This document shows, piece by piece, positions 14,833 to 24,268 of a DNA stretch of 64,000 bases. Within the stretch, counting starts at the first letter, position 1, and every line of letters starts with the position of its first letter. The notes under the pieces were generated by a model. That model ran no database searches. It had not been told where the DNA came from and was given only the letters and a program-made list of their open reading frames with translations. This DNA comes from an uncultured bacterium (GTDB taxonomy: Bacteria; Bacillota; Clostridia; Oscillospirales; Ruminococcaceae): positions 1 through 64,000 of the forward strand of contig CAJMSD010000010.1 of NCBI GenBank assembly GCA_905215965.1, in the 5' to 3' direction. The position numbers were made by a program, and so were the translations under genes.

Positions 14833-14880
14833 AGATTCCCCGTATTTGACGGTCAAACGTCGGATGCGGGGTCTTTGTTT
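14833..14880 (+). terminator. hairpin downstream of recombinase
   Basis: A stem based on CCCCG (14838-14842) and CGGGG (14867-14871) with an inner TTGAC/GTCAA is followed by TCTTTGTTT. It marks the right edge of the element as I place it. Confidence 0.55.
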
Positions 14881-14906
14881 AATTTGCAGCCGAATTTTTA
14901 AAACTC

Positions 14907-14935
14907 TTTACTCTTTGAGATGAATATGGTATAAT
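14907..14935 (+). promoter_or_regulatory. promoter for membrane protein and VOC genes
   Basis: TTTACT (14907-14912) and TATAAT (14930-14935) are 17 bp apart. Confidence 0.65.
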
Positions 14936-14990
14936 TAGTTCAACAAGCAGGAATTTAGCTTGACAATTCTGATTTTTGCGGAGAAATTAC

Positions 14991-15413
14991 ATGAATAAAT
15001 TACTGAAAATAATAATGTACCTGCCAATGCCGCTTATAGGTATTTACTATGGCATATATTTTTCAATCCCCGGCGACAGCGATACTATCCCATTTGCTTC
15101 AATGTTGACAGGAATAATTCTGGTTGCCGTGCCAATGCTGTTTTTAAGCATATTGAATGTTTTTATGTTTATTATAAGTATAAAATACAATATGAATATC
15201 GAGAAAAAAGTAAGATCGATGATACTGCTTGGCGGTATGTTGACTCCTGTTTTGGCTTTTTTATGGTTATATCTTATAAGCAGCTTTACGGTGTATGCTG
15301 TTACCGGCATATATGTTTTGATTTCTTTTGTTTCGGGGAGCATTCTTTTCCTTTTAAATAAAAGAAATACAGGAAATTTACTTAACAATTCAAAATTTAC
15401 GGAGATAAAATAA
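14991..15413 (+). CDS. small four-helix membrane protein, unknown
   Basis: This 140-aa protein has about four hydrophobic segments (roughly residues 7-27, 37-60, 80-100 and 104-124), short loops and a polar C-terminal tail. I do not recognise a family. GGAG precedes ATG 14991, which is preferred over the upstream in-frame ATG. Its stop codon overlaps the VOC gene start (TAATG), so both are one operon. It lies just outside the mobile element and looks like host sequence. Confidence 0.7.
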   Translation: MNKLLKIIMYLPMPLIGIYYGIYFSIPGDSDTIPFASMLTGIILVAVPMLFLSILNVFMFIISIKYNMNIEKKVRSMILLGGMLTPVLAFLWLYLISSFTVYAVTGIYVLISFVSGSILFLLNKRNTGNLLNNSKFTEIK

Positions 15414-15796
15414 TGAAAATAGACCATATAGCCATGTATGTAAATAATCTTGAAAAAGCAAGAGATTTCTTCTCGCAATACTTTAACGCTGTTCCTAACG
15501 ATGGTTATCACAATAAGAAGACAGAATTTCGTTCTTATTTTTTGACTTTTGAGGACGGCGCAAAGCTTGAAATAATGAACCGCCCCGAAATATCAGACGG
15601 CAATAAAAATATCAAAAGAACCGGATTTATTCATTTATCCTTCAGTGTCGGCTCAAAAGAAAAAGTGAACGAATTGACGCAAACGCTCAAAAAAGATGGA
15701 TATGAGGTATTATCCGGTCCAAGAATAACAGGCGACGGATATTATGAAAGCTGCATTATAGGAATAGAGGGAAATCTGATCGAAATAACCGTTTAA
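15413..15796 (+). CDS. VOC-superfamily (glyoxalase/bleomycin-resistance-like) protein
   Basis: The 127-aa protein matches the vicinal-oxygen-chelate fold: KIDHIAMYVNNLEKARDFF at the start with the metal histidine, TGFIHLSFSVGSKEKV in the middle, and YYESCIIGIEGNLIEITV at the end with the terminal glutamate. Members include glyoxalase I, fosfomycin and bleomycin resistance proteins and many unassigned enzymes; the substrate cannot be told. Translation is coupled to the membrane protein upstream. Confidence 0.88.
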   Translation: MKIDHIAMYVNNLEKARDFFSQYFNAVPNDGYHNKKTEFRSYFLTFEDGAKLEIMNRPEISDGNKNIKRTGFIHLSFSVGSKEKVNELTQTLKKDGYEVLSGPRITGDGYYESCIIGIEGNLIEITV

Positions 15797-15906
15797 CAAA
15801 TTCGTTGAATAGTTAAATTATAATAATCAAGTATATAAAATACTTGACCGTTTTTATAAACAGAGAAGAACTGTAATAGGCTTGACAGTAAATTCTTACA
15901 AAACCC

Positions 15907-15935
15907 TTGCAAAGCTGTACAATTAATGTTATAAT
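15907..15935 (+). promoter_or_regulatory. promoter of cellobiose phosphorylase
   Basis: TTGCAA (15907-15912) and TATAAT (15930-15935) are 17 bp apart, leaving an untranslated leader of about 80 nt before ATG 16021. A TTGACA at 15882 has no partner -10. Confidence 0.7.
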
Positions 15936-16020
15936 GTATTTAATATTTTTTGTGGAACAGAGCGGTTCTGCGGCAGGCATTACGCAGACTTCTGTTTTGC
16001 AGTGTTAAGGAGAATCAAGA

Positions 16021-18417
16021 ATGAAATACGGATATTTTGACCTTGAAAACAAGGAATATGTTATCACAAATCCCGCTACCCCTGCACCATGGGCCAATTA
16101 CCTGGGCGATCCCGAATACGGCGCAATGATCTCAAACAATGCTGCCGGATACAGCTTTGTAAAATCAGGAGCAAACGGACGTATCTCCCGTTTTCGCTTC
16201 AACTCCGACATGGCTCTTCCCGGACGTTATATCTATATAAGGGATAACGACGCAAACGATTACTGGTCTGCTTCATGGCAGCCTGTAGGCAAGCCTCTCG
16301 ACAAATACAAGAGCGAATGCCGCCACGGTACGGCTTACACAGTCATCTCTGCCGAATACGCAGAAATAAAGTCGGAAGTCACATACTACGTTCCATACGG
16401 CAAGACCTACGAAGTATGGCGCACCAAGGTGACAAACAACAGCAATAAAGACAGAAACCTTTCTCTCTTTGGTTTTGTTGAATTTACAAACGACAACAAC
16501 TATGAACAGGATCAGGTAAATCTTCAGTATACTTTATTTATCACCCGCACAAGCTTTGAAGAAAACAAAATTCTTCAGCATATCAACGAAAACAGCGGCA
16601 AGGACGAGACCGGTTCAAATCACCGCGAAAGATTCTTCGGCATGGTCGGCGCTCCGATCTCAGCCTATAACGGAAGTCTCAGCAATTTTGTAGGTCCGTA
16701 CAGAACCTACTCGAATCCTATCGCAGTTGAAAACGGAAAGTGCGACAACGTTATGAACTTCAACAGCAATGCCTGCGGAGCGCTCCAGTCGGACGTTACT
16801 CTTAAACCCGGCGAAACTATCGAGCTGATCTACATTCTCGGTCAGAAGGACAACGCTCAGGCAACCGCTATCCTCAACGAATACAAGGAAGCAGGAAAGG
16901 CAGACGCTGAAATCAATCAGCTTAAAAATTACTGGCATGACAAGCTCTCCAACTTCAAGGTTGAAACTCCTTCCGAAGAGTTCAACAACATGATAAACGT
17001 ATGGAACGCTTACCAGTGCTTCATCACTTTCATCTGGTCAAGAGCAGCTTCGTTCATTTACTGCGGTCTCAGAAACGGATACGGCTACCGCGATACCGTT
17101 CAGGATATTCAGGGTATTATTCACCTCGATCCCGAAATGGCAGCCGAAAAGATCCGCTTCATGCTCTCCGCTCAGGTCGACAACGGCGGAGGACTTCCTC
17201 TTGTTAAATTCAATCACAATGCCGGTCACGAAAATACTCCCGACGATCCCGAGTACGTTAAGGAAACAGGTCACCCGTCTTACCGTGCAGACGACGCTTT
17301 GTGGCTGTTCCCCACTATCGTTAAGTATATCGGTGAAAGCGGCAACAAAGCATTCCTCGACGAGGTTATCGTTTATGCCAACGGCGGCGAGGCTACCGTT
17401 TACGAGCATCTTAAAAATGCTATCCGCTTCTCAATGGAACGTCTCGGCGATCACAATATGCCTGCCGGACTTCACGCCGACTGGAACGACTGTCTCCGTC
17501 TGGGAGCAAAGGGCGAATCAACCTTTGTTGCATTCCAGCTCTACTACGCAATGACAGCTATCAAGGAAATGGCTGTTTCAAAGAACGACACCGATTATAT
17601 AGCTTATATCGACAAGGTTCAGGCAAAGCTTGGCGAGTCTCTTGAAAAGTGCTGGGACGACGACAGATTTATCCGCGGAATCCGTGAGGACGGAATCGTT
17701 GTCGGAGCCAAGAAAGATCCCGAAGCCAATATGTGGCTCAATCCTCAGTCATGGAGCGTTATCTCGCATTTTGCGTCCGACGAACAGGCTGAAAAGGCTA
17801 TGAACAGCGTTCACGATATCCTTAATACTCCTTACGGAGCAAAGCTCCTCGAACCGCCTTACAAAGAACACTATTTTGACGGTGCGATCATGCACATTTT
17901 CAATGCCGATACAAAGGAAAACGGCGGTATTTTCTCACAGTCACAGGGCTGGCTTATTCTTGCCGAGTCGCTGCTCGGCCACGGCAACAGAGCTTTTGAA
18001 TACTTTATGGAAAGCTCTCCTGCCGCTATGAACGACAAGGCTGAGATCCGTGTGCTCGAACCGTACGTTCACGGTCAGTTTACCGAATCCAAGGCGTCTC
18101 CGTATGAGGGACGCTCTCACGTACACTGGCTCACAGGAACAGCCTCGACAGTCATGGTCGGCTGTGTGGAAGGTATCTGCGGTATGAGACCCGACGCTGA
18201 CGGAATCGTTATCTCTCCGTCTATCCCCTCCGAATGGGACGGCTTTAAGATCGAGAAGAATTTCCGCGGCAAAAAGCTCAATATCACTATCGATAACTCC
18301 GCTCACGCTGAATCAGGCGTTAAGGAGCTTACTCTCAACGGCGAAAAACTCGACGGCTGCTACGTTCCTGCCGATAAGCTTGCCGATGTAAACGAGATCA
18401 CTGTTGTTCTGGGATAA
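16021..18417 (+). CDS. cbpA: cellobiose phosphorylase, GH94
   Basis: The 798-aa protein is full length for GH94 cellobiose phosphorylases (about 810 aa) and much shorter than cellodextrin phosphorylases. It has an N-terminal beta-sandwich (MKYGYFDLENKEYVITNPAT), an alpha6/alpha6 barrel, and the catalytic loop GLHADWNDCLRLG, whose second aspartate is residue 490, the position of the general acid in characterised enzymes. It splits cellobiose with phosphate into glucose and glucose 1-phosphate in the cytoplasm, saving ATP. AAGGAG precedes the start. It has its own promoter and terminator. Codon use is strongly biased, suggesting high expression. Confidence 0.93.
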   Translation: MKYGYFDLENKEYVITNPATPAPWANYLGDPEYGAMISNNAAGYSFVKSGANGRISRFRFNSDMALPGRYIYIRDNDANDYWSASWQPVGKPLDKYKSECRHGTAYTVISAEYAEIKSEVTYYVPYGKTYEVWRTKVTNNSNKDRNLSLFGFVEFTNDNNYEQDQVNLQYTLFITRTSFEENKILQHINENSGKDETGSNHRERFFGMVGAPISAYNGSLSNFVGPYRTYSNPIAVENGKCDNVMNFNSNACGALQSDVTLKPGETIELIYILGQKDNAQATAILNEYKEAGKADAEINQLKNYWHDKLSNFKVETPSEEFNNMINVWNAYQCFITFIWSRAASFIYCGLRNGYGYRDTVQDIQGIIHLDPEMAAEKIRFMLSAQVDNGGGLPLVKFNHNAGHENTPDDPEYVKETGHPSYRADDALWLFPTIVKYIGESGNKAFLDEVIVYANGGEATVYEHLKNAIRFSMERLGDHNMPAGLHADWNDCLRLGAKGESTFVAFQLYYAMTAIKEMAVSKNDTDYIAYIDKVQAKLGESLEKCWDDDRFIRGIREDGIVVGAKKDPEANMWLNPQSWSVISHFASDEQAEKAMNSVHDILNTPYGAKLLEPPYKEHYFDGAIMHIFNADTKENGGIFSQSQGWLILAESLLGHGNRAFEYFMESSPAAMNDKAEIRVLEPYVHGQFTESKASPYEGRSHVHWLTGTASTVMVGCVEGICGMRPDADGIVISPSIPSEWDGFKIEKNFRGKKLNITIDNSAHAESGVKELTLNGEKLDGCYVPADKLADVNEITVVLG

Positions 18418-18440
18418 TATAAACCAATATTCAATGTTAA

Positions 18441-18473
18441 ATGCAGACGATTCAATATCGTCTGCATTTTTAT
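18441..18473 (+). terminator. intrinsic terminator of cbpA
   Basis: ATGCAGACGAT and ATCGTCTGCAT form a perfect 11-bp stem with a TCAAT loop, followed by TTTTTA. Confidence 0.9.
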
Positions 18474-18540
18474 TTAATTGTAAAAAATGCACAAAAGCCA
18501 TCGACGAAATTTGTCGTAATGCGAAAATTTTCAAAACTGC

Positions 18541-18569
18541 GTGACAAATGACAAGCACTGTGATATAAT
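18541..18569 (+). promoter_or_regulatory. promoter of the M15 peptidase gene
   Basis: GTGACA (18541-18546) and TATAAT (18564-18569) are 17 bp apart. Confidence 0.7.
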
Positions 18570-18627
18570 AAAGATAATGGGGAAATTTACACCTTATGAT
18601 AAATAAATATAAAGAGAGGAATTTAAA

Positions 18628-19755
18628 ATGGACAACGAAAACTATACTCGCAGACCACGTAAAAGAGTTACCAAAAAAATGGCTCAACGCAGAAGAATAA
18701 CTGCCCTTGCCATTATTCTTCTTATAATTATTCTCGGTATCATACTTATCGCTAAGGCTTGTTCCGGAAGCAGCAAGGATTCCGGCGACAATAAAAAGCA
18801 AAAGTCTTCGGTCACAACTACAACGACCGTTACAAACTTAACTACCACAACGCCGATAACAACTACAACTCTGCCTGCCGTTACTGCCGATCCGAACGAT
18901 CCGGAAACTATTACGGGACTTACTTTGGACAAATATTCCGTTTATATCGAAGTCGGCGGAACAGATATGCCTTGGGTAACAATGACTCCTTCCTCTTCCA
19001 CAAAGAAAGGTGAGATCTGGAAAAGCTCGGACGAGGCGGTCGCAACAGTCGATCAGTACGGTCACATAAAAGGCATTGCTGCCGGAGAGTGCATCGTTAC
19101 AGTTACCTCCGAGAACAATCCTTTAATATATGCCGAAGTAAAGGTTAATGTAGCTTCTCCGAACGACGAGCCGAACAATGCGGCCGGTCAGACTGCTACA
19201 TCAGCCGTTCCCTCTTCAACTCCGTCTCCGTCAGCCAATGAACCCACTTACATCGGCGGAGTTCTTATCGCAAATAAATCATACGGTCTTCCCGAGAGCT
19301 ATGCTCCGGGACTTGATTCTACGGCAAAATCTCAGTTCGATCTGCTTTCCGAAGCTGCGGCAAAGGAAGGTCTGAATATTTATCTTTCCTCCGGCTACCG
19401 CTCATACAGCTATCAAAAGCAGATCTATCAGAATTATGCCGATATATACGGCTCGGAAACAGCAGATACTTTTTCGGCTCGCCCCGGCTATTCGGAGCAC
19501 CAGACAGGTCTTGCGATAGATGTTAATACTATCGACGATTCCTTTGCAGGAACTCCTGAAGCAAAATGGCTTGCCGAGCACGCTCACGAATTTGGATTTA
19601 TTATCCGCTATCCTGCCGATAAGGTAGATATTACAGGTTATAAGTATGAGCCGTGGCATATCAGATATCTTGGCGTTGATAAGGCTACGGAAGTTTACAA
19701 CAGCGGTTTGTGCCTTGAAGAATTCCTCGGAATAGATTCAAAATATAAGGACTAA
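18628..19755 (+). CDS. membrane-anchored D-alanyl-D-alanine carboxypeptidase, M15B/VanY-like with BIG2 domain
   Basis: The 375-aa protein has a basic cytoplasmic N-terminus, one membrane segment (residues 27-47), a Thr-rich linker, a bacterial Ig-like (BIG2) domain at about 95-180 (pattern GLTLDKYSVYIEVGG ... GHIKGIAAGECIVTV), a second linker, and a C-terminal M15B domain. The zinc motifs are visible as SGYRSYSYQ, SEHQTGLAIDV and EPWHIRYLG. It would trim the terminal D-Ala of cell-wall peptides outside the membrane. GAGAGG lies upstream of ATG 18628. The BIG2 domain probably holds it at the wall. Confidence 0.92.
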   Translation: MDNENYTRRPRKRVTKKMAQRRRITALAIILLIIILGIILIAKACSGSSKDSGDNKKQKSSVTTTTTVTNLTTTTPITTTTLPAVTADPNDPETITGLTLDKYSVYIEVGGTDMPWVTMTPSSSTKKGEIWKSSDEAVATVDQYGHIKGIAAGECIVTVTSENNPLIYAEVKVNVASPNDEPNNAAGQTATSAVPSSTPSPSANEPTYIGGVLIANKSYGLPESYAPGLDSTAKSQFDLLSEAAAKEGLNIYLSSGYRSYSYQKQIYQNYADIYGSETADTFSARPGYSEHQTGLAIDVNTIDDSFAGTPEAKWLAEHAHEFGFIIRYPADKVDITGYKYEPWHIRYLGVDKATEVYNSGLCLEEFLGIDSKYKD

Positions 19756-19784
19756 AAATTGCGCATATAAATCATAAATCTACA

Positions 19785-19818
19785 ATGGGACGTCTCGCTT
19801 AGAGTACGTCCCATTTTC
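19785..19818 (+). terminator. intrinsic terminator of the M15 peptidase gene
   Basis: ATGGGACGT (19785-19793) pairs with ACGTCCCAT (19806-19814), followed by TTT. Confidence 0.85.
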
Positions 19819-19868
19819 ATAAAATATTCCACAGCCTGCAAAGACAAATACCGGTCAAAACACTTTAT

Positions 19869-20693
19869 TTACTCTTCTTCATCGGATTCTTCGTCAGAGT
19901 CTTCCGGAACTGGGCGAACATACTCCAGAACCGTATCGGCAAATTCAATCGTAAGCTTATCGTTATCTGCCTCATACTCGCAAATAGCTGTTTCATCGCT
20001 GTCAAAGCCGAACAGAGCCGCACCGTCGCCGATCAGCACTAACTTACCGTCTTCGGCAGCATAATCGCAAAGACTTACGGCAAGCTTAAGACTTTCACCG
20101 TCAACCGTTATTAGCGGAGAAGAGCCCTCGATGATCGCGTATATCTCGGCAAGCTCGGTGTAAAGCTCTCCGCCCGTAAGCTTATATGTGCCGTCGACAG
20201 ACTTATCGTCATCGGAATCGATTTTTTCCATGACCATAAATTGAATTTTCTTATCGCTGTCGTCGGCATCTTCGGAAGAGCCAATTTCAATTTCAAGAGA
20301 ATCGCTCTCAATGTAAATGGTAACGGTCGAATCCTCCTGCTCAAAAGAAGCTTCTCCCTCGAAAAGGACAAATTTATCGCCCTCAAAATGCATCAGCGAT
20401 GAATAATCGACCTCAATACCGAGAGTATCGTCCTCGCCAAAGATCAGGGTTTCGCCGGTAGATTCGCTGTACCAGCTTCCGTAAAGCTCGGCATTATCCG
20501 AACCGTCGGGAATATGTTCCTCAATAGTATCTGTAGTTTCCTTGGAGGAAATTTCGGTTTTCGTTTCATTGCCGCTCGTCGAAGCCGATGCAGAACTGTC
20601 AGCTGAGCTGTCATTATTGCTGCTGTTTTTGCAGCCGGTCAATACGGTAGACGCAAAAATCACCGCCAAAATCACGGCAGTCATTCTTTTCAT
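19869..20693 (-). CDS. acidic lipoprotein of unknown function
   Basis: The 274-aa protein has a lipoprotein signal with lipobox LTGC, a low-complexity Ser/Asn/Thr linker, and two related halves: GSWYSESTGETLIFGEDD and GTYKLTGGELYTELAE, each followed by beta-rich segments, suggesting a duplicated lipocalin-like or barrel module. The C-terminus is very acidic (DSDEESDEEE). I do not recognise a named family. ATG 20693 is preceded by GGAGGT; the upstream TTG is less likely. It has a convergent neighbour in the M15 peptidase gene. Confidence 0.8.
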   Translation of the reverse strand: MKRMTAVILAVIFASTVLTGCKNSSNNDSSADSSASASTSGNETKTEISSKETTDTIEEHIPDGSDNAELYGSWYSESTGETLIFGEDDTLGIEVDYSSLMHFEGDKFVLFEGEASFEQEDSTVTIYIESDSLEIEIGSSEDADDSDKKIQFMVMEKIDSDDDKSVDGTYKLTGGELYTELAEIYAIIEGSSPLITVDGESLKLAVSLCDYAAEDGKLVLIGDGAALFGFDSDETAICEYEADNDKLTIEFADTVLEYVRPVPEDSDEESDEEE

Positions 20694-20725
20694 GTACAAT
20701 ATACCTCCTTAGATTTTATAAAACA

Positions 20726-20754
20726 ATTGTAACATAAACAATCTTTTTTTACAA
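20726..20754 (-). promoter_or_regulatory. promoter of lipoprotein gene
   Basis: On the minus strand TTGTAA (20749-20754) and TACAAT (20726-20731) are 17 bp apart. Confidence 0.65.
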
Positions 20755-20944
20755 GCGTATTTTATGACGAAAAAGGCAAGTTTGGCTGATTTGATATTAT
20801 AAACGGTCAACAGAGCTTCAATATGTTGATTTTATACATCAATGCGCCGCTCATTGGCGAAATTCAAATGGAAAATTGTATTAAATCTACAATTTTTTTC
20901 AATACGGCGGCAGATATTTCTCTGATACTACTGCAAATAATAAG

Positions 20945-20973
20945 TTGACAAAGCTGTCCGATAATGGTAAAAT
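20945..20973 (+). promoter_or_regulatory. promoter of the riboswitch-ATPase transcript
   Basis: TTGACA (20945-20950) and TAAAAT (20968-20973) are 17 bp apart, immediately before the riboswitch. Confidence 0.75.
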
Positions 20974-20981
20974 AATGGTAA

Positions 20982-21098
20982 TAAAAGGGAGTAGCTTTAC
21001 TGTATAAATTTGCAGTAGTGTCCGCATCGCCATAACCACAGTAATATGCTGTCGGGCGGACAGAGGTTTTTACGCTTTAAGCAAGACTTTTATTGCAA
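20982..21098 (+). ncRNA. yybP-ykoY manganese riboswitch
   Basis: The leader starts with AAAAGGGAGTAGCTTTACTG, the hallmark 5' motif of yybP-ykoY RNAs, continues with GTGTCCGCATCGCC paired to GGGCGGACA, and closes with TTACGCTTTAAGCAAGACTTT, the conserved 3' side. This RNA class senses Mn2+ and turns on manganese exporters. The 3' strand of the aptamer overlaps the first arm of an intrinsic terminator, so ligand binding would prevent termination. It stands directly before a P-type cation ATPase, as in Lactococcus yoaB. Confidence 0.85.
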
Positions 21099-21126
21099 CT
21101 ATCTGCAATAAAGGTCTTTATTTTTT
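21083..21126 (+). terminator. riboswitch expression-platform terminator
   Basis: AAGACTTTTATTGCA pairs with TGCAATAAAGGTCTT (one mismatch) and is followed by TATTTTTT, just ahead of the ATPase ribosome site. Confidence 0.85.
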
Positions 21127-21145
21127 CATGAAAAGGAGAACATAT

Positions 21146-23728
21146 ATGGATTATTATAACATGAGCGGAGACAACGTCCTGAGCGAGCTTGGAACGTCGC
21201 AGACAAGCGGTCTGAGCGACGAGCAAGTGAAAAAAAGCCGCGAAAAGCACGGCGCTAACGTCATATCGGAAGAAAAGCAAAAAAGTATCTTTATGGTATT
21301 TCTTGAGCAGTTTGCGGACGTTCTGGTAATGATCCTCATCGCGGCTGCAATAATTTCAATGTTTATGGATAATATTGAAAGCTCTATCGTTATTCTTGTA
21401 GTCATCATTATGAACGCAATTTTGGGAACTGTTCAGCACGTAAAGGCGCAGAAATCCCTTGACAGCCTTAAAGCAATGAGCGCTCCGAACGCAAGAGTTA
21501 TCAGAAACGGCATTCAAACAGAAATTCCGGCTGCCGATGTCGTGGTCGGCGATATTCTTCTCATTGAAGCGGGCAATGTTGCCGCTGCCGACGGACGCAT
21601 ACTTGAAGCCGCGTCCCTGCAAGTTAACGAAAGCGCTCTCACAGGCGAATCCCTGAACGTGCTTAAATCTGCCGAAAAAATAAAAGCCGAGGAGCTTGCT
21701 CTCGGAGACAGACTGAACATGATATACTCCGGCTCTAACATTTCCAACGGACGCGGAGTCGTTGCGGTAACCGGAGTCGGCATGAACACCGAAATCGGTA
21801 AAATAGCTTCTCTCATGCAGAATGCCAAAAAGAAGAAAACTCCTCTACAGGAAAGCCTTGATAAATTCAGCAAAGCTCTTTCTTTTGTAATTATCGGAAT
21901 ATGCATTGTCGTTTTTCTGCTTACTAAATTCGTCAACGGAGAAACGATTGAAAATTCGCTTATGTTTGCAATAGCTCTTGCCGTAGCCGCTATTCCGGAA
22001 GCTCTCAGCTCTATCATAACTATTTCCCTTGCTATCGGAACTCAGAAAATGTCAAAGCAAAAGGCAATTATCAAGGACTTGAAGGCAGTTGAGGGACTTG
22101 GCTGCGTTTCTATTATTTGCTCGGACAAAACGGGAACTCTTACACAAAATAAAATGACAGTCCGCGACATAACAGCTCCCTGCGATAAGGCAAAAGAGGA
22201 GCTTTCGCTGGCAATGGCGCTCTGCAACGACGCTGCAAAAGCCGACGACGGCTGGCTCGGCGACCCGACAGAAACAGCTCTTTCAATGTATCTGGGCGAA
22301 AACGAGTATCACAGCCTCAGAGAAAAATATCCGCGTATTGACGAGATTCCCTTTGACAGCGACAGAAAGCTTATGACTACCGTTCATATGGTGAATTCGG
22401 AACGCACGTCCTATACAAAAGGCGCGATAGACGTGCTTACTCCAAGGCTGAAATTTATTCTCGACGAAAACGGAGTACGTCCTATCAGCGGCGACGATAT
22501 CGCTGCTATAAAAGCCGCAAACCTTAAATACTCCGAAAACGGTATGAGAGTTCTTGCCTTTGCCAAAAAAATTCTCGAAAGCGATCGTCCGATTGATCTA
22601 CGGGACGAGTACGACTATATTTATATAGGTCTTTCCGCAATGACCGATCCTCCGCGAGAAGAAAGCAAGGCTGCTGTTGCGGATTGTATTTCTGCGGGCA
22701 TCAAGCCGATCATGATAACCGGCGACCATAAGCTTACGGCGGTAGCTATCGCCAAGGAGATAGGAATCTTCAAGGACGGCGATAAGTGTCTGGACGGCAA
22801 CGAGCTTGACGCTATTTCGGACGACGAGCTATCCGCTCAGCTTGAGCAGATCTCCGTATATGCCAGAGTTTCTCCTGTTCACAAGATAAGGATAGTTGAT
22901 CTGTGGCAGAAGAAGAACAAAGTAGTAGCTATGACGGGCGACGGAGTAAATGACGCTCCTGCGCTGAAAAAAGCGGATATAGGCGTCGCTATGGGAATTA
23001 CGGGTACAGAGGTCTCTAAAGACGCGGCTTCGATGATACTTGCCGACGATAACTTTGCGACTATTATAAAATCCGTTGCCAACGGACGCTGTATCTACGG
23101 CAATATCAAAAACGCGATAAAATTCCTGCTTGCAGGCAATGCGGCTGCGATCATAGTCGTTCTCATCACGACGCTTTTACACCTGCCGCTTCCGTTCACG
23201 CCTGTACATCTTCTGTTCATAAACCTGCTTACCGACTCTCTTCCGGCGCTTGCGCTCAGCATGGAACCGATGCAGCCCGGAATCATGAACGAAAAGCCAA
23301 GACCTGCCAACGAATCTATTTTGAACAAGGAAGCTTCGATCTATATACTTATTCACAGCATAATGATCGCAGCCTGCACAATGATCGCCTTTATGATAGG
23401 AAAAAGCGTTTCGGCAGATTCTGCGGCTATGGCAAGCACTATGGCTTTTGCAACATTATGCCTTTCACGTCTTTTTGAGGGATTCGACAGCAGAGGACGT
23501 TATTCCCTTGCCAGACTTGGATTCACAAAAAATAAATTTTCAATACTGGCGTTTCTCGCAGGCGCAGGACTTCTTGCCTGTGCGCTCCTCATAACTCCGC
23601 TTCACAGCATAATGAATATATCAAATGCGATCACAATAAAAAATATTCTCGAAATACTCGGACTTTCCGCTGTTCCGTTTGCTTTAACTCAGATTTTCAG
23701 AATGATAAAAGAAGCCGTTAAAAAGTAA
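21146..23728 (+). CDS. P-type cation ATPase, probable Mn2+ (or Ca2+) exporter, YoaB-like
   Basis: The 860-aa protein is a P2-type ATPase: actuator TGES, M4 ion site VAAIPEALSS, phosphorylated Asp327 in DKTGTLTQNK, hinge TGDGVNDAPALKKADIGVAMG, and M6 site NLLTDSLPALALSMEP. Ten membrane segments can be placed. Calcium pumps share this layout, but the yybP-ykoY riboswitch upstream argues for manganese efflux at the plasma membrane. AAAAGGAG precedes ATG 21146; the ATG at 21128 has no site and lies in the terminator region. It is followed by a strong terminator. Confidence 0.9.
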   Translation: MDYYNMSGDNVLSELGTSQTSGLSDEQVKKSREKHGANVISEEKQKSIFMVFLEQFADVLVMILIAAAIISMFMDNIESSIVILVVIIMNAILGTVQHVKAQKSLDSLKAMSAPNARVIRNGIQTEIPAADVVVGDILLIEAGNVAAADGRILEAASLQVNESALTGESLNVLKSAEKIKAEELALGDRLNMIYSGSNISNGRGVVAVTGVGMNTEIGKIASLMQNAKKKKTPLQESLDKFSKALSFVIIGICIVVFLLTKFVNGETIENSLMFAIALAVAAIPEALSSIITISLAIGTQKMSKQKAIIKDLKAVEGLGCVSIICSDKTGTLTQNKMTVRDITAPCDKAKEELSLAMALCNDAAKADDGWLGDPTETALSMYLGENEYHSLREKYPRIDEIPFDSDRKLMTTVHMVNSERTSYTKGAIDVLTPRLKFILDENGVRPISGDDIAAIKAANLKYSENGMRVLAFAKKILESDRPIDLRDEYDYIYIGLSAMTDPPREESKAAVADCISAGIKPIMITGDHKLTAVAIAKEIGIFKDGDKCLDGNELDAISDDELSAQLEQISVYARVSPVHKIRIVDLWQKKNKVVAMTGDGVNDAPALKKADIGVAMGITGTEVSKDAASMILADDNFATIIKSVANGRCIYGNIKNAIKFLLAGNAAAIIVVLITTLLHLPLPFTPVHLLFINLLTDSLPALALSMEPMQPGIMNEKPRPANESILNKEASIYILIHSIMIAACTMIAFMIGKSVSADSAAMASTMAFATLCLSRLFEGFDSRGRYSLARLGFTKNKFSILAFLAGAGLLACALLITPLHSIMNISNAITIKNILEILGLSAVPFALTQIFRMIKEAVKK

Positions 23729-23742
23729 TAATTTAATAATTA

Positions 23743-23781
23743 AAAACCTGTCTGCATATCGAACGTGCGGACAGGTTTTTT
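23743..23781 (+). terminator. intrinsic terminator of the ATPase gene
   Basis: AAACCTGTCTGCA pairs with TGCGGACAGGTTT and is followed by TTTT. Confidence 0.9.
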
Positions 23782-23830
23782 GCATATTTTTTTCAAATTT
23801 GCAGATACTACGTTAAAAGGAGACGATAAT

Positions 23831-24268
23831 ATGAATATTACCCCCGAACTTTACAGCGACATGAACAAAAACGCTTCACCGAAATCAAATTCAAAAGTAA
23901 ATGTTCCCGTTGCATTCTGCGTTGGCGGAGCTATATGCGTTATCGGTCAGCTGCTGCTGACGCTTTTTAAGCATTACGGCTTTAACGAGACTTCTGCCGG
24001 AGCATGGACATCTATAATCCTCGTAGGTCTCAGCGCAATTTTCACCGGCTTCGGCTGGTACGAAAAGCTTGCAAAACACGCGGGTGCAGGAACTCTTGTC
24101 CCGATAACAGGCTTTTCAAACGCTATCAGCTCCTCAGCCATTGAATCCAAATCCGAAGGCTTTGTCCTCGGAGTAGGTGCGAAAATATTTACGATCGCAG
24201 GACCGGTCATACTGTACGGCTGTGCGGCGTCTATCGTTTACGGCCTTATATATTATATATTTGTATAA
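23831..24268 (+). CDS. spoVAC: stage V sporulation protein AC
   Basis: The 145-aa protein matches SpoVAC: an N-terminal polar part, FCVGGAICVIGQLLLTLFKH, GAGTLVPITGFSNAISSSAI and KSEGFVLGVGAKIFTIAGPV. SpoVA proteins form the inner spore membrane channel for dipicolinic acid. SpoVAC normally sits in an operon with SpoVAD and SpoVAE; here it is alone, which is seen in some clostridia. AAAGGAGAC precedes ATG 23831. Expression in the forespore would be expected, but no clear sigma-G promoter was found. Confidence 0.9.
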   Translation: MNITPELYSDMNKNASPKSNSKVNVPVAFCVGGAICVIGQLLLTLFKHYGFNETSAGAWTSIILVGLSAIFTGFGWYEKLAKHAGAGTLVPITGFSNAISSSAIESKSEGFVLGVGAKIFTIAGPVILYGCAASIVYGLIYYIFV

